A stretch of 64,000 nt of DNA from Nepenthes gracilis (GCA_033239525.1 BSYO01000026.1:6262001-6326000), one strand, 5' to 3'. Counted from the first letter of the stretch, positions 44,285 to 57,680 are shown. The notes: a model not told the origin generated them from the sequence alone. Program-made: numbers and translations.

Positions 44285-45465
44285 AAAATGCTTAATATGG
44301 CAACAATTGAAGGCCAAATATAAGAAACCACTAAGAATTTTACAACCCATGCCAACCCCTACTGAAAGTGGGAGGATATAGTGATGGTTTTTGTGATGAA
44401 TTTACCAAGAACATCAAGGAGTAATGATGCTATTTGGGTGATTGTAAATCAACTTACTAAATCAATCTATTTCATTGATGTTTGGATGACGTTCCCCAAA
44501 GATCACTTACTAAGATTATACATTAATGAGGTGTGAAATTGCATGGAGAGCTAGCTTTCATTATATTAGATCGAGACCTAAGATTTGTCTCACAATTTTG
44601 AAAAGGTTTATATTGAGAGATAGAAACTAGTCTAAAATTCAGCATAACTTATCATCCTCAAACAGATAGACAGTTGGAGCGAACGATTTAAATTTTGGAA
44701 AACATATTGAGAGCTATGATTTTGAAAAAGAAAGACAATTAGGATGATTATTTGTCATTGATCAAATTCACATACAATAATACTACCAAACAAGTATCGG
44801 TATGACACTGTTTGAAATTCTGTATGAAAAAAATATCGTTTCCTAATTCATTGGGAAGAGACTGGAGATTGGTGACTTTTGGGATTGAAAGTTATTCAAG
44901 ATACATTTGACAAAATCTGTCTAATTCATGACCGATTGAAAGTTGCTTAAAGTCGATTGAAAAGCTATGTGGATCAGACAATATCTTAATTAAGTATTAA
45001 AGTAGGGGACCACATATTTTTAAAGATATCTCTCTTGAAGAAAATTTCTCAATTTGGGATTAGAGAAAATTTGAAGCTAAGATTCATTGGACCATTCGAG
45101 ATTCTAGAGAAAATTGGTGAGGTAGCATATAAATTGGCTCTATCTCTAAGCTTAGGTGATGTTCACAATTTCATTCATGTGTCAATACTCTAGAAGTATG
45201 TTTATGACCCATCATATATTATCGAATATGATCCATTGAAAATAAATGAAGACATGACATATATTGAAGGACCTATTCAAATTTTAAAAAAAAGGGATTA
45301 AGTGCTTTGGATGAAGGTAATTCAATTGGTAATGGTCTTATGGAGGAATCACTCATATAAAGAGGTCACATGGAATGAAAAGACGAGATCCGAGAGAAAT
45401 ATCTACATTTGTTTCATTGACAAGCTATGTTGAATTTTGAGGATAAAATTTTTATAAGGAGTAGA
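44285..45465 (+). pseudogene. Decayed gypsy integrase (gypsy-2), plus strand
   Basis: Readable across shifting frames: the QPLPI/WKWEDI-equivalent region at about 44,340-44,380, a VI(V)-LTKSI-FIDV block near 44,440-44,490, IILDRDLRFVSQF near 44,560-44,600, then YHPQTDRQLERTI near 44,650-44,690 and KFTYNNT near 44,765. The C-terminal part runs to IDKL near 45,430. The wording is that of chromovirus integrase. Dense stops make it dead. No RT, protease or gag accompanies it. Confidence 0.8.
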
Positions 45466-45473
45466 GAAATGTG

Positions 45474-46855
45474 CTATGCAAGTTTCAATTTATAATCATG
45501 GTTGTGATTAATTAAGTTAAGAAAAAGAAAGTTCTGAGGTTAAATGAAGAATGAGGTCAAAATCAACATTTTGACCAAATCACATCGGGTTGAGTGATGT
45601 CTGATCGACACTCGATTCGAGCACATACAAATTTTAGACAGAAGGGTTGCACTTGAAGAATGTCTAACCAGAGCTCGAGTGCATTATATAGTGTTTTCAA
45701 GTTCGGTGCACGTTCAAGGGATGCTCGAGTGCACTGTAGTAAAATATTAGTGCCTGATACCTTCCTGAGGGACTCTCGTGCATTGTTCTGCTACTATCTA
45801 AGTGCTTAACGGGTGCCTAACGGGCGCACATACGCAGTTGCACTTGATCCATGCATGACCCGCGCATAGCGCAATAGTCGGCTATGAAAACACGTTTTTT
45901 GACCAAATTTGGGCCATTTTGAGTTGGGCCTTGAGAGGGGAGATATGTAAGGTCTAAAGGAAGAGAGAAAAGACGAGAAATAAGTAGGTGAAGTGAAAAT
46001 TTAAGGTAAAATCAAGTAATCTTTGAAAAAAAATTAGATTAAGGCAAATGTACCTAAGCCCACTCTTTTTATTACTATATATTTTTTTTTTTACTTTTTT
46101 GAACATTTCTTATTTCAAATATTTAGGAATATCATATTTTCGTAATTAAAGAGTTTATAATTTTTATGGATGCAATTTTACTCCCGTTCTATGAAGTTTT
46201 CATTAAATTCATGCCTTTATTCCACACACATTATGCTTGCTAGCTGATTTTTTACAATGTTAACCATGTATGTCTTTGAACTTTGTTTCGATGTCTATGC
46301 ATGTTATAATTTCGTATATAAAGTGTTAATACTTTGCAAGCATGAGTTCATATCCCCATTCTTTGTAAATTTTATGAAGTTATTGTTTAAATACTTTTAT
46401 ATACTTTGTTTTTCGTATTTAATGTCCCAATATGTTCTAAATTCTTAAATATATGCTTTGTATGTCTTGAAATCGCCATAATTTGCTTATGCAAGCTTGC
46501 TATTAAAAATGGAAGGTTGAAGCTGTAAACTTTTATTAATTTTTTAGAATTCTTGCATGTGACGAATCCATTTGTTGGAAATCTTTATAATGTAACTTTT
46601 GTATGTATTAAAATTTGTACGGTCCAATTCTACAAAAGTTTTATACACTACATGACAAATATTTGAAAGAATTATAAGAAAAACTCTATGATTTCTAAAA
46701 AATTAAGAATATTCTCTCAAGAATGAGTAAATACAAGAATTATTTATAATTATGTGAAATTTCCATTTGTTTATACATTAAACCATTGTAAGAAATTAGT
46801 AGTGATATATTATGACATACCTTAGTATATTATAGTATTAATCGAAATTCAAACC
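45474..46855 (+). mobile_element. gypsy-2 3' LTR, cut on the right
   Basis: A purine-rich tract (AAGGAGTAGAGAA, about 45,458-45,471) precedes TGTGCTATGC, giving a plausible PPT and LTR start. Inside are CGAGTGCA/GCGCACA-rich text (45,590-45,870), a purine-rich leader (45,955-46,000) and AGGCAAATGTACCTAAG (46,033), in the same order as the plus-oriented half at 22,000-24,083. It ends at the boundary of the Tat-like LTR at 46,856. Confidence 0.5.
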
Positions 46856-47691
46856 TGATACGTCCCTAGATTATGGTTATTGTGCGGGTTAAAAAGCTGC
46901 TCGATCTCTCCATGGTGGGTTGAATTAGAGCCGGTTTGGTCCTTGGCATTTTAAACTTGGATTTTACGTAACACAATGAATGAATAAAATATCAGAGGAT
47001 TGGCTGGACTCACCGCATAATTTATCCTTTACCGCTCAAATTATAAATCTTTCTTAATGGATGGAAAGATGTGAAGATGAAAGAGAAAATGCAGATATAC
47101 ATGATAGGGGATCGAGTGTTTGGGAGCGCCTGATTTAGGGGAGGATCGGAGGTGCCCTCGATTGAGGGGTGACTTGTAAGGTGGAGGATTGAACTCTGGG
47201 GTGCATCCAACTAGGAGATGACTTATGAGGAGAAGGACTGAGCTCTGAGGGTGCAACCAACCAGGGGGTGGCTCATAAAGAGGAGGACTGAGTTTCGATG
47301 GTGTGCCCGACCAGGGGATGACTTATGAGATGCACTCATAAGAGAGTAGTTGACTGGTGACGGTTGCAAATTTCATTGAGCCCTTTCGAGCTTGTGGGAG
47401 CCTATTGTGATAACTTCTTTTATAGTGTGATCCGTAGAATCTCCCCTACTAGCCTAGGCAATATGAGATCTTAAGTTGGATATCTTGAGAATATTTGCTA
47501 GGTTGGAGCCGCTGGGCTGCATTGTGGACCCATTTAGTGCATTGACCCTTTGGCCCATAGCCTTTTGGGAGACCTAGGGTCGCACTGCTTGGGCCTCTAG
47601 GGGCCTCGTATTGGGCTTGAATGCATCTCTGATGGGCGGACCATTTGTTATAATTTGGATTCTAGGCTAGTCCATGGTACTGGACCTATCA
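46856..47691 (-). mobile_element. Tat-2 LTR (diverged Tat-like)
   Basis: The left end TGATACGTCCCTAGA followed by a GGTTATTGTGCGGGTTAAA block parallels the Tat-1 LTR left end (TGTTGCGTCC...GGTTGTCGTATGGATTA). The right end GGACCTATCA is followed by TTATCCTCCCATGC, whose minus strand GCATGGGAGGATAA is a PPT-like run in the right place (Tat-1 has ACTAGCCCCCCATGCC there). It contains three ~50-bp tandem repeats. Confidence 0.6.
47165..47340. repeat. ~50-bp tandem repeat, about 3.3 copies
   Basis: The phrase TGACTT(G/A)T or its variant recurs at 47,171, 47,220, 47,270 and 47,320, each followed by GGAGGA-ACTGA and a CCAACTAG/CCAACCAGG-like end. Copies differ at many sites. Confidence 0.8.
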
Positions 47692-48431
47692 TTATCCTCC
47701 CATGCTGGGAGGTTGGACATTTCAACCCCTGGCATGTGAAGATGGGACATCGCCATGTAGGTCCATACACATGTTCATTTTCCAAATGTCTTGTAGATTT
47801 TTGCTTTGATTGGCAAGGTTTGGTGGCGATTCGGCTCTTTGTAGCTACCGATTCTCTATGGATGGCATCTGTAGGCATGATCTTTTGCAATATTACTTGC
47901 TGACCTCCTCCCCCGGCTTTAGATGGAGGGGCATCTTGTGCCTTCATGAACCATTCTCCCATCAACCAAGTGATGCGAGAGATCGGAGCGGGTATAGAGC
48001 TTACGCTGCCATTGGCTGGGATCGAAGGATGTTCTTGGAGGCTTAAAGGAGCATTTGAATCCTGCCTTGATACCCTTGCTCTGATCGATCTCAGGCGGTG
48101 ATTGGGGTGGCCTAAGTATAGGGTCACCATCATATGCTTCTCTCCGTTGGCGTCGAATAGTCCTCGCTAGGGAGGCTTAGTGGAGTGGGTGCTCGCCCTC
48201 GGTAGGGAAGAGGGTCACTTATTCCTCTTTCCATTTGGGCAAACATGCACTCCATTTGTGGCCTATGTGGGATTGTTGGTGCTTAGTGGAGGAGGAGCTC
48301 TCTGGGTCCACCTTAGGTTCGCCGTCATCGTTTCACTGGGTCTGGTGCAAACTCTAGTTTTTGTGGCTATGGTCTACTTGGGTAGATGATCTCTGGTGGT
48401 CACCTCCTGGGTGAGAGTGGGTGAATGATCT
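47692..48431. mobile_element. Tat-2 internal part, left of solo LTR
   Basis: GC-richer than the flanks, starting with the PPT-like sequence. Mixed short ORFs on both strands (a 161-codon one at 47,648-48,133 on minus begins in the LTR border and looks spurious). By position it corresponds to the 3' spacer with antisense ORFs of Tat-1, but no domain is recognisable. Confidence 0.4.
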
Positions 48432-50547
48432 TGTGATGGAATAGGTTTTTTTTGTCCTCAGATAATTCCATCATTACAGATACAAGAATAGAAGTCCAAA
48501 TCCCAGCTTAAGGTTCTAGGAAAAAAAGGGTAGAGTCTCTCCTAAAATTAGACTAAACTGAAATATAAACATGTATAATATAATCAGTACTTGCACACAA
48601 CTATCCAAAAACCACAAGTTTTCCTATAACACATATTCACAGGATCACAATTGCCATCCATGACTTTATTTCAACAATCCTAACTAATATATTAGAATCT
48701 GTATGTAAGATGCCATCTAGGACCTGTACAAAATTCAAAGAACAGAATAGCGGAAGCAATTATATAAATCTGCGGAAGCAAAAATACTAATCCAACAAAA
48801 TTTAGAACATGCAATAATCATCAATACATAATTTTGTCCATCATTTAGACATTTACAAGCAAAATACTAGAATTTTTAAATCTTCAGTTTTACTTTGAGG
48901 CTCCAAATCTTCATTGCTATGCTCTATCTAAGCCTGCACGTCTAGTGTCTTCTCTATATCTGCATCTGGAGGGAGAAAACAATGAAAAAGTAAGCCAAAA
49001 CCCAACAAGGTACCAAAACATGTAGAAAATAATCCTTTCATACAGAACATAAGTGTAGATGGTCATAGAAATTTCAGAGAATAGAAATATATACATAAAT
49101 TATGAGAAAAGCCTAGTTCGATATAAACAAATCGTGATAATCATAATTCATACTTTTATGCATAACATATATACGATAGAACGGAAATCATAGCGATATC
49201 AAAGGAACAAAGGCATCCACGAAAATAGGAAGAAAATATAATTTCATTTAAACATGTATCAGAGTTCATAAAACAATTTCAAATCTTGCTTATTCTTTAG
49301 AAATTATAGTTCCATATCATACAATCAGATCTAGGCCCAATTAGTGTAATTGAGGATAGATTGTACTTAATCCATACAATCAAATGCCGATAGTTTGATA
49401 TTATATATCTCAATTCGTTGGTTCGATAGTCCAAAGGTTCGATAACTTATCATTAATTACTACCATAACGTTCTAGGCATGTCGGAGAACCTTATCTAAC
49501 TGTTCAACAGTTTTAGATCCGTTTTTTGATTACTTTAATTTAAAGCCTTTGTTAAAAATTCTATAATCAATTTCATCATATTCTTCATATGGCTTTAGAA
49601 GACTTCCATAGTTTGATAATGCTGTTCTATGCAAGATTTTCAGATACATGTTATTTAATAGACTTTACAAAGTAACAATTAACATTTAAATCATCAAAAT
49701 TCTAAACTTTTTAACACAAATTTTCTAATTTTCGTGCTAGGTTTTTGGACAAAATTCTTAGACAGTAATTGGACACAAAACATGGGTCAAATTACAGAAT
49801 CGATGCTATAATTCATAAAATATACATATAACATGATTTAAACTCAAATTTACATCTCATTTTTGAGCTAGGGTTTGCGATACAAGGTCCGGACATCAAA
49901 CGAAGACAAAACGTGAGTTAAATCATGAAATTGGAATCGGTCACAGTATATTTACATAAATATGAAATTTAGTCCAAAAGTCAATAGATTCATGCATTAT
50001 TATGTCAAATCTTACAGAACAAGGTTTTTGGAGTATAAACGATAATATGGAGATATTAAAACACTGTAAAAACGGTATATAATATCCGAAGTACACTTGC
50101 TTGAGCGTGATCTACTATTATTTTTACTCGGATCGGATCGAAACGGGCGGATTTCTTCCTCTCCTCTTTCCTTTCCCTCTTCTTTCTCGTTCCTCTCCCG
50201 TGGAAATGCTTGAAAACGGCTGAAGAAAACGTGCACGCCCCTTTTTATATCCGTCGGGCGCTTGAGCAACTAGGCACTGGTTGCACAAATGTGCACCTGA
50301 GTGGTGCTCAAGTGGCCCTCGAGCGCCAACCTCTCATAACTTCTCACCCCCGCTTCGCCTAGGGTTCCTTTCGAGCAGGCCCTTGTGCAAAATTGTGCAT
50401 CTCCGGCGATCAAGCACCATCCCCCTTTTGGCTGATTTCACTCCTTTTTGTTTCGGTATCCATTTTTTTCTTATTTTTAAATCTAGTCATGATTTTTATC
50501 CACTTAATTACTTCACATTTATCATATTTCGGGATCAGGATCTTACA
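48432..50547 (-). mobile_element. Solo LTR in Tat-2 (2116 bp)
   Basis: Left end TGTGATGGAATAG, right end GGATCTTACA. Flanks are GATCT (48,427-48,431) and GATCC (50,548-50,552), a four-of-five target duplication. On the minus strand it starts TGTAAGATCCTGATCC, carries TATAAAAAGGGGCG near 50,247-50,234 and a purine-rich leader (50,150-50,200), and the conserved GTAAGCCAAAACCC landmark lies near its other end (48,990). No internal region, so it is a product of LTR-LTR recombination. Confidence 0.65.
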
Positions 50548-52102
50548 GATCCCATGCTCTTGTTAGGGAAGGTTTCGGCATGTGCTTTCTGCTTCTACAG
50601 CCTGCAAGAGGCAGCGCATAGGACCCGATCTTCTTGATTGCTCAAAACGTGGTGCTTTGGTAGCTAAGATTTGGTTCCAAGGTTATGTGCCTACTTTCCC
50701 TTTGGGTGTCTAACCCAGTGGAGTAGGGCATTGGAAGTTGGATCATTGTTCCACGTATTTTTCCCCCCATTTGAATTGTATGTCCGTTGCTATGGGCTTT
50801 ATACTTTGTAAAAGGGACTAATAAATGGAACTACAAAGTATTCTTTGACTTTGTTACATAGCTCCAATATCCTTGTATTGTGTGAATAATTCAAACATTC
50901 GGATGGTGCCTTCGATTGCTTAGGCTATGTTGGTCTAATAGTTTGGTGTTCTGAAAACTCATTCTTTTGGCAGTTTGGCTCACTGCTACTCGTCCCCATG
51001 CTAGGTAGGGACAGGGGTCGACCAAACTTACTTCAAGTAAGTGAGGGTTAAGCACCTTTCACTGCTTGACTTCATGATGACTTGATAGTTTGGTCAGCTG
51101 GTGTCTCGGTCTTCTAGCAGTTTGACTTATAGTGATCTGCCGTAATGCTTGGTCGGGGGATGAGCCGGCCGGATCAGCCTTGAGTCTACTAGGGCTAAGT
51201 TCTGTTGGCTAGCCACCTTTGGGAAACAGTGTACTAGGGTAGCATTAATTGCCAACAGGGTAAGCTGGAAGGCAGAGCTATTGTGCAGGAACTTATACAT
51301 CTGCAAGTTTATTTTTCTTGGTTGACCTGTTTCGGGGAGCTAAGGTCCTATAGAGTTGAGAACAAGATGACAATTTTGACCATGAGCCATCTGAGTCTCA
51401 TGCGAGATCCAAGAGGTTGTAGAGGGAAGATCTCGAGCTGGATATCTAATCCCCCTGCTATAAGGATATGCTTCGGGAGGTCGAGAGGCGACTTGCTACC
51501 TTCCAAAGTGACTATGCTTAAAGAGGTGGAGGTCAGGGGGCTTGGCTATGTCTGGAGGAATCTTGTCGATCTTGGACTTTCCTATTGGCGCCTTTGATTT
51601 GAGGGGCACTCGAGTTCTGTACCAATTTGACTTGGTCAATCTCCTGTAAATAGAAGGGAAGCATTTATCATGCTCGCCGGGTGGATTCCCACCTTAGGAT
51701 AGTCGATCATTTGACCTGTAGGAGTAGGTGGTACTTTGCATTCATTGGAAGGATCCTTCTTATCATACATTGCTGCTGGCGAGTTGTCTGGATGGACTGA
51801 GGGTAAGGAGCCCCCAACAGACCCTGATGCTTGAGTAGGGATGCCCTCTGCTGGCAGGTTGGTCAAATGGATTGATGTCATGATCCCGATCGAGCGGAGG
51901 ATCTTGATCTTGGCACCTCCTTCTTCGAGGATGCCTTTCTGCTTGCTGGTTGAGTGCTAGAGCTGCAGGGGATGATCTGATCGCGTGCGTTGATTCATGC
52001 CTACTCTTGTAGGGAGGTGGTCGTGGCACAGGTGTATCTCGTTTGCTGGCTAAGCATAGGAGCCATTGCCACCTAACTTGGTTGATCACTAGAGTCAAGT
52101 AG
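50548..52102 (-). pseudogene. Tat-2 internal part, right of solo LTR; possible gag N-terminus
   Basis: A minus-strand open piece (51,636-52,110 in two frames) is rich in Pro, Arg, Ser and Gln, similar in composition to the N-terminal third of Tat-1 gag; no capsid domain follows. The remainder has no recognisable coding. If this is gag, nearly all pol is missing and Tat-2 is a deletion derivative. The element could also be something unrelated. Confidence 0.3.
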
Positions 52103-52508
52103 TGTAACATCCAAAATATTTCTGATTTTATTATTATATGAGAATAAATTATCAGATTAGTTGTGATATGTTCAACTATTTTATTGACTGTTTTGTGTAC
52201 AAATTTTTATATTTGGGTCTAATAAATCTAGAGTATTTAGATTGATAGATTGAGTTTAAATACTTGGGTCATTAATTTAAATTTAGATTGATTAGTGGAT
52301 TAAGTTACATTAACTTAATTACGAACTAAGCTAATTGAATGAATATTTATTAGGTAGGTTTTTGTGTATTAGAATTTATTGACTATAAATATAATTAAAT
52401 TTAAAAAAATTTAAAATATTAAAAATTGAGATCAAAATTTTAAATATTATTGTAAGAATAATTAGATGATTAACTAATTAATTAATATTTTTAGTTAGAG
52501 TTAAATAA

Positions 52509-52512
<4 letters not shown>

Positions 52513-52593
<81 letters not shown>
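52513..52593. repeat. (AAT)n microsatellite, about 26 units
   Basis: Uninterrupted AAT repeats of about 80 bases, followed by an A run. It gives false poly-Leu and poly-Ile ORFs on the minus strand. Confidence 0.95.
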
Positions 52594-52600
<7 letters not shown>

Positions 52601-53179
52601 GAAAGGAAGAAGAGAAAAAAAAGAAGGAAATGAGAGGAAGAAGGAAAGAAGAATGAGAAAAGGGGAAAGGCAGCGCGAGGGTTGCAGCGGCAAGGAAAAG
52701 GAAGGAAATCAATGTCTAAAATGGAAGCTAAGAAAAGCCAAACACGATTTACCCTTCATTAGTAAATATATGCTATGGGTTAGTGGAGGGAGAGAGAATG
52801 CGAGCTGAATAGAGTAATTGTTGCCATCATTGCCATACTCGAAAGAAAAGTAAGAAATTGAGGCAAGTATTCTTTTATTCTATTTGGTGACGTCGGTTCT
52901 TTGTTTCCATATTTTAAGGGAATCGGTCAAAATTTTGGTTGGTAGAAAAATAGGGCAAAACAGAGCTACGACTCTGATTGGGTTAAAAATCTCAAATTTT
53001 TAAGTGTTTTCGGGGCTTAGTAATTTATATAATGAAGATTGAAAAACTTTGTCTCACATGTTGGGGTTTGGAAGATGGGAATTTTATGATTTGGCGCGAA
53101 TTTGAGACGGAAGAAAACAAAGCTTTGTGCTCTATTTGTTTGGGCACCGAACGCATGAGAAGGAAAAAATAGAGAGAGA

Positions 53180-53720
53180 ATGGCAGTGTGAGGATATAAG
53201 CATATGAATGTGAATATATGTACGGGCATATACATACATACATATATATATAAGTAGTAGGTTATGGTATGTATTTGTACAAATGTATGCATGTATTTGT
53301 TTACTAATTTATGCTAACATGTATGTGTGTGTGTGAACGTGCATACACGTATCTGTCCATATGCATGTATTATGTGTATATATGAGGATGTATACAGCTG
53401 TGTACTTGTGTTTGTAATGGAATATATATGTAATTATATAAATACATGCATGGGGTATAAATACAAGATTGTGATGATTGTGTGGATATGTATATAAGTA
53501 TGCACTCTACGGGTGTGTACATAAAAGGTAGAATATGTATAAATATACATGTGTGTGAGATGTATATGTATGGGTTAATTGAAAAATAGATGTAGATGAT
53601 GTGTGTGTACGTGTATGTATATTGAGTAGTAAATTAATGGTAATTATTATTTTGAACTGACCATGTGGATATACATATAGTTGTGTCCCATGTATATTTA
53701 TATGGTGTATATGTATTTAA
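53180..53720. repeat. ATGTATATG-type low-complexity region within solo LTR
   Basis: A dense mixture of TATG, TGTG and TATA phrases without a fixed period. Probably a decayed (TG)n/(TA)n tract. No gene. Confidence 0.6.
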
Positions 53721-54992
53721 ATTATGTGGATGAAAAAATTAATGGTGATTATTATTTTGATTGGGCATTTGCAGAATTAGCTAGAATAGTTGAATAAGTA
53801 AAATAATTAAGAAATTATTCGCTAATAACAATAATGAAGATATTTTATGACCTTATAACGAGTTTTTGTACACCGGGAGAGCCGGAGCAAATCAAAGAAA
53901 ATGTTAGGATGGTTGGCTGAATATTCAGGATTTTCCTTTGAATTCTCCTTATTCTCGTGATGATCAATTTTTGCGTTAGATTTGACTGCGTGCATATATT
54001 TTATTGGTACTCTATAGATAAGTAAAGAAGAGTGTACAAAAACTCCACGATATCTGGACAGATCGGAGTTCGTGAGATTTTAAAGCAATTTATACTTTTT
54101 CGATACCTATTTCATTTTCGAGGTCAAAGTCATCGACATTGATGAGGGATACTTATAGTTTAGTGACCATCATAAAAGATGATATTAGGGATATCGTTGG
54201 TGAGGAGTATCAGAGATGTATGAGTATACTACGGGTATAGCCTTTAGGATAATTGTAGAAATAATGGGGATACCATAGATATCAGATAATCTCGTAATAT
54301 TTACCCAACCGTTGGGGTATAAATACGTGGCTTTTGGTTCACTATGGTAGAATAAGGTCCATAAAGATTTTTGTTATACTATACAATGGAGATTATTATT
54401 ATCTCATATAGTTGTGATCACATATTGAGCTGATAATCGAATTCGGTGAAATTCATATTGTATTCCTAATATCCAATTGTTTACATGGCCTTTAGGTTGT
54501 GAATACGTGTTATTTAGTTTTGGGTAGCAGTTTATATATTACATGTTATTATTAATTTTACACATCTGATATTATAATCCGGGATGCTTATTTATAATTA
54601 TGTATCATTGATTATATTTACATGTAGGGTATTCGGCTCACTCTTGTGTTTCCTTGAATCCAGATTAAAGAGATATCGTAGGTGCTAGTTGGAATTGGTG
54701 GGATTATCGTTGACCACCAGGTATAGTCGATTATGGAGTTAGCGGTATATGAGTTATAGTAGAAAATATTCCTTTTATTTTGAATAATTTATGATTATGG
54801 ATATTATATTTATTGTTGCATTAATGAGGATCATTTATGGTATGATAATTTTAGTAATTTGATAATTTTGCGTTCATATATATTGATGGATTTTAGAACT
54901 CATGATGGATAATTGATGATTTGGAAATATTTGTATTATTTTTGTGTGGTTGGTCCGGGTCATGTTTGGAGACTCGAGTCCGAGTCACCACA

Positions 54993-55309
54993 GGTAGTGC
55001 CCGTTCCTATAAAAGAAAGTCATGGCACTAAGGATGATTCTTTGCTAGCTGGGCGTTGTTGCTGTCATTGTCAGGCTTGACCCAACATGTTTTTCCATTT
55101 GTGACGTCCTGTAAGAGGACATCATGGCATGGGTATGGGTGAGTCTCATGAGGGTCGGTTGGGTTTTATGGCTACAGTCATTGGACTCTGGTGAAATTTC
55201 GGCCATCACCCGCACTTACTATATTGGTACTCGATCCTGTCAGAGGATGTAGTAGCTCATGCGCACTTGGTCCTAATACATTTACTGTTGTCAACCGATG
55301 GTGTTCTCT
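54993..55309. other. Unassigned block between two LTRs
   Basis: Contains GACGTCCTGTAAGAGGACATC (55,103-55,123), partly similar to the Tat-1 spacer around 12,062-12,085 (CTCGTCCTTCTTAAGAGGATG), so it may be the continuation of Tat-2 past the solo LTR. No coding seen. Confidence 0.3.
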
Positions 55310-57680
55310 TGTGATATTCTATATCTTCGTTTGAATAATTTTAGTATTAATTGTGATTTTGGATAAATTGGGCATGATAAAAATTAATTAAATATTATAA
55401 AATTTTAAAAAATATTTAAATCAGTTGAGTTGGTACCCAAAGGATGCCTGTACTATTATCTGACTATCAATTTGGATTATGAAATAAAATATAAGAAAAA
55501 TTATAAAGAATAAGAGAAGGAGATCGCGAAGAGAAAAAAGGAGGAATGTGGAAAAGAGGAGAAGAGAGAGAGGGATGGCGCTGGGTCGTCACCGTCATCG
55601 CCACAATCGCCGAAGGTATTGATGCCGGGAATGGAAGCCAACGAAACCCCCTTCGTGATACTACCCTCCATTTTGTACATCAGTGTGAGTAGAGGAGGGA
55701 ATCGTGAACCAAAGAAAATGGCCACCCTCCTCACAGCCGTTGTGTAAGGAAACAGATGAAATCGAGACAAGTAAATGCTTCCCTTCACCTTGTAGATGCG
55801 GATTTTGGGATTGTATGTATCGATTTTGAAAAAAATCAGTTGAATCATAGAAAAATGGGTGGATGGGGCGTGGTATAGAGAAAAAGTTATCGCCGGCTTG
55901 CATGCGCTACCAAGCCAGGTCATTGCCACCATGGTTGCCGCCATTGTTCATGCTAGAGTTGCCGCTGGTAAAAGAGAAACGTGAAGAGAGAGAGGTAGAG
56001 GTGAGGTGAACGAAGAGAGAGAAAGGGGCGCGCATGAAGAAGGAGAGAGAAGGCCCGATTCGGGTATCTTAGAGTATTCTCTCGGCAAATCTATTTCGAA
56101 TAAAGTCGAGACAAGTATCTGTAACTCATTTTTTTGGTTTGATTTAATATCTGATATATTTTGGATACTATTTAGAATTTTTACTAACAGGCAAATATTT
56201 TTATACATCGATTTGTTTATTTTAGACATGCATGTATGGCTCATTGGCTGATTTGGGAGTTTAGTATGGGTTTTATAATTTTTGGAGGTTAAATATTTTT
56301 CTGAAAACTTGAATAATTTATTGGACACCGTATATATTTATATCTGTATGGGTAAATAAAAATGTGCATAAAATTTATATAGGCCGTATATTTTTACATG
56401 CATGTGCCGGATTGTGATCACTATATTTGGATTTGTTATTGGATATTCTAGCCAACTCCCAATAGGAAGATATTGGTTATTTAAAAATTTTTTTTCGTCG
56501 GCAGGAAATGTTTAGAGTAGTGTTTCTTATTGTTTGGATGATTTGATTTAACATTATAATATATTCAGATATTCTAATAAATCTGACAAGCTTAAAGATT
56601 ACACCTAAAATTACGGGTGATAAAATATATTGAGTAACCTTAACCATGAGAGATAGAGTACATGGGTAGCCAAGCATGCAAGTCTAATTTGCATTTGATA
56701 TAGCTTTACGTTATCGAAAGTATGTATAATCCTTTATCAATCTAGTCTTTAAATAATCGGAACTCAAATTTGATGCATGATTTGTATTTTTACATATATT
56801 TGTATTAGACTTTGATTTAAATTTGAATTTTAGATTTGTCGATTTTGCTCATAGATAGACCTTCGTATGTCTCATTCAAATAATTTTGACTATATATTTT
56901 GATCCAAACCTTTGAACTATCTGTTGCGACTCTATTTTGGCTTTTACGCACCCTATTGGATCATCAAACTATCGACTTTTGTCCCAAATTATGAGCTGAT
57001 CAGGCCTTTGATTTGGACTTGAATTGGACTATGGAATTGGTTATTTACCTATTAGAATCGGTCCGATCACTTCTATTTATATACATATACACGTTCGATG
57101 AGGATTATTTTTTAATTTTAGATATTTGTTTTTGATTTGGATATTTCATTTGAGTACGAGAATATCATTAGGTTTTAGATCTTGGAGTTCTATTGGATTT
57201 ATTATATCAGAGATTTGGATTTATTCAGTCATGTGATTGAATTTTTATCCATTTGGCCCTATCTTTAATTTATTAGACTCATTTTACTTAAATATGATAT
57301 TTATTGAGTATTAGGCTCATATTTTCTATTTTGTACCTTTAGAGTAGAGGATTGAGCCATATTATAGGAGAAAGATCGAGTTTAGTCACAGCATCATATT
57401 TTTCAGTGAGTTTTATATTTATTAAAATAAATGGTATCGATTGTATTTGATTTATGAATGGATTCTGTTGGACTATCTTTGGTGGTTGGAGTTGGCTGCA
57501 TGTGAGTTTTTGGATTGCGTATTGAGATTTCTTGGGTGGATTTCTTTATGTGGATGTATTGCTATTATTATTTAGTTTTTTTCTTACAACTATTTGGCAT
57601 AGCTCATGATAATATTGTTTGAATAGTTATCCGATGAGATCTTGTGCAAGTCATTTTTGGGTCCATTTGTGCATTAGTTT
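55310..57680 (+). mobile_element. gypsy-3 5' LTR (right end approximate)
   Basis: The segment 55,310-56,190 pairs with 61,900-62,676 (see GATTATGAAATAAAATATAAG at 55,477 and 62,064; AATAAAGTCGAGACAA at 56,099 and 62,581). Starts TGTGATATTC. The 5' copy is longer because the 3' copy is truncated. No convincing primer binding site was found, so the inner border is a guess. A short GTCACACC segment at 57,681 may be another LTR start. Confidence 0.6.

Larger units (their letters stand above)
52103..54992 (+). mobile_element. Solo LTR (2890 bp)
   Basis: Begins TGTAACATCC and ends GAGTCACCACA. Flanking pentamers are AGTAG (52,098-52,102) and GGTAG (54,993-54,997). A purine-rich leader-like region (52,595-52,720) follows the (AAT)n run. 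The landmark GGCTCACTCTTG near 54,634 is the reverse complement of the GAGTGAGC motif seen in the minus LTRs, at the expected place for + orientation. No internal domains. ORFs through the microsatellite are artefacts. Confidence 0.65.

Noticed and set aside
47648..48133. 161-codon minus-strand ORF as a gene
   Set aside because: It overlaps the Tat-2 LTR/PPT border and spacer; no domain recognised.
52478..52712. Poly-Leu and poly-Ile ORFs on the minus strand
   Set aside because: Pure translation of the (AAT)n microsatellite.
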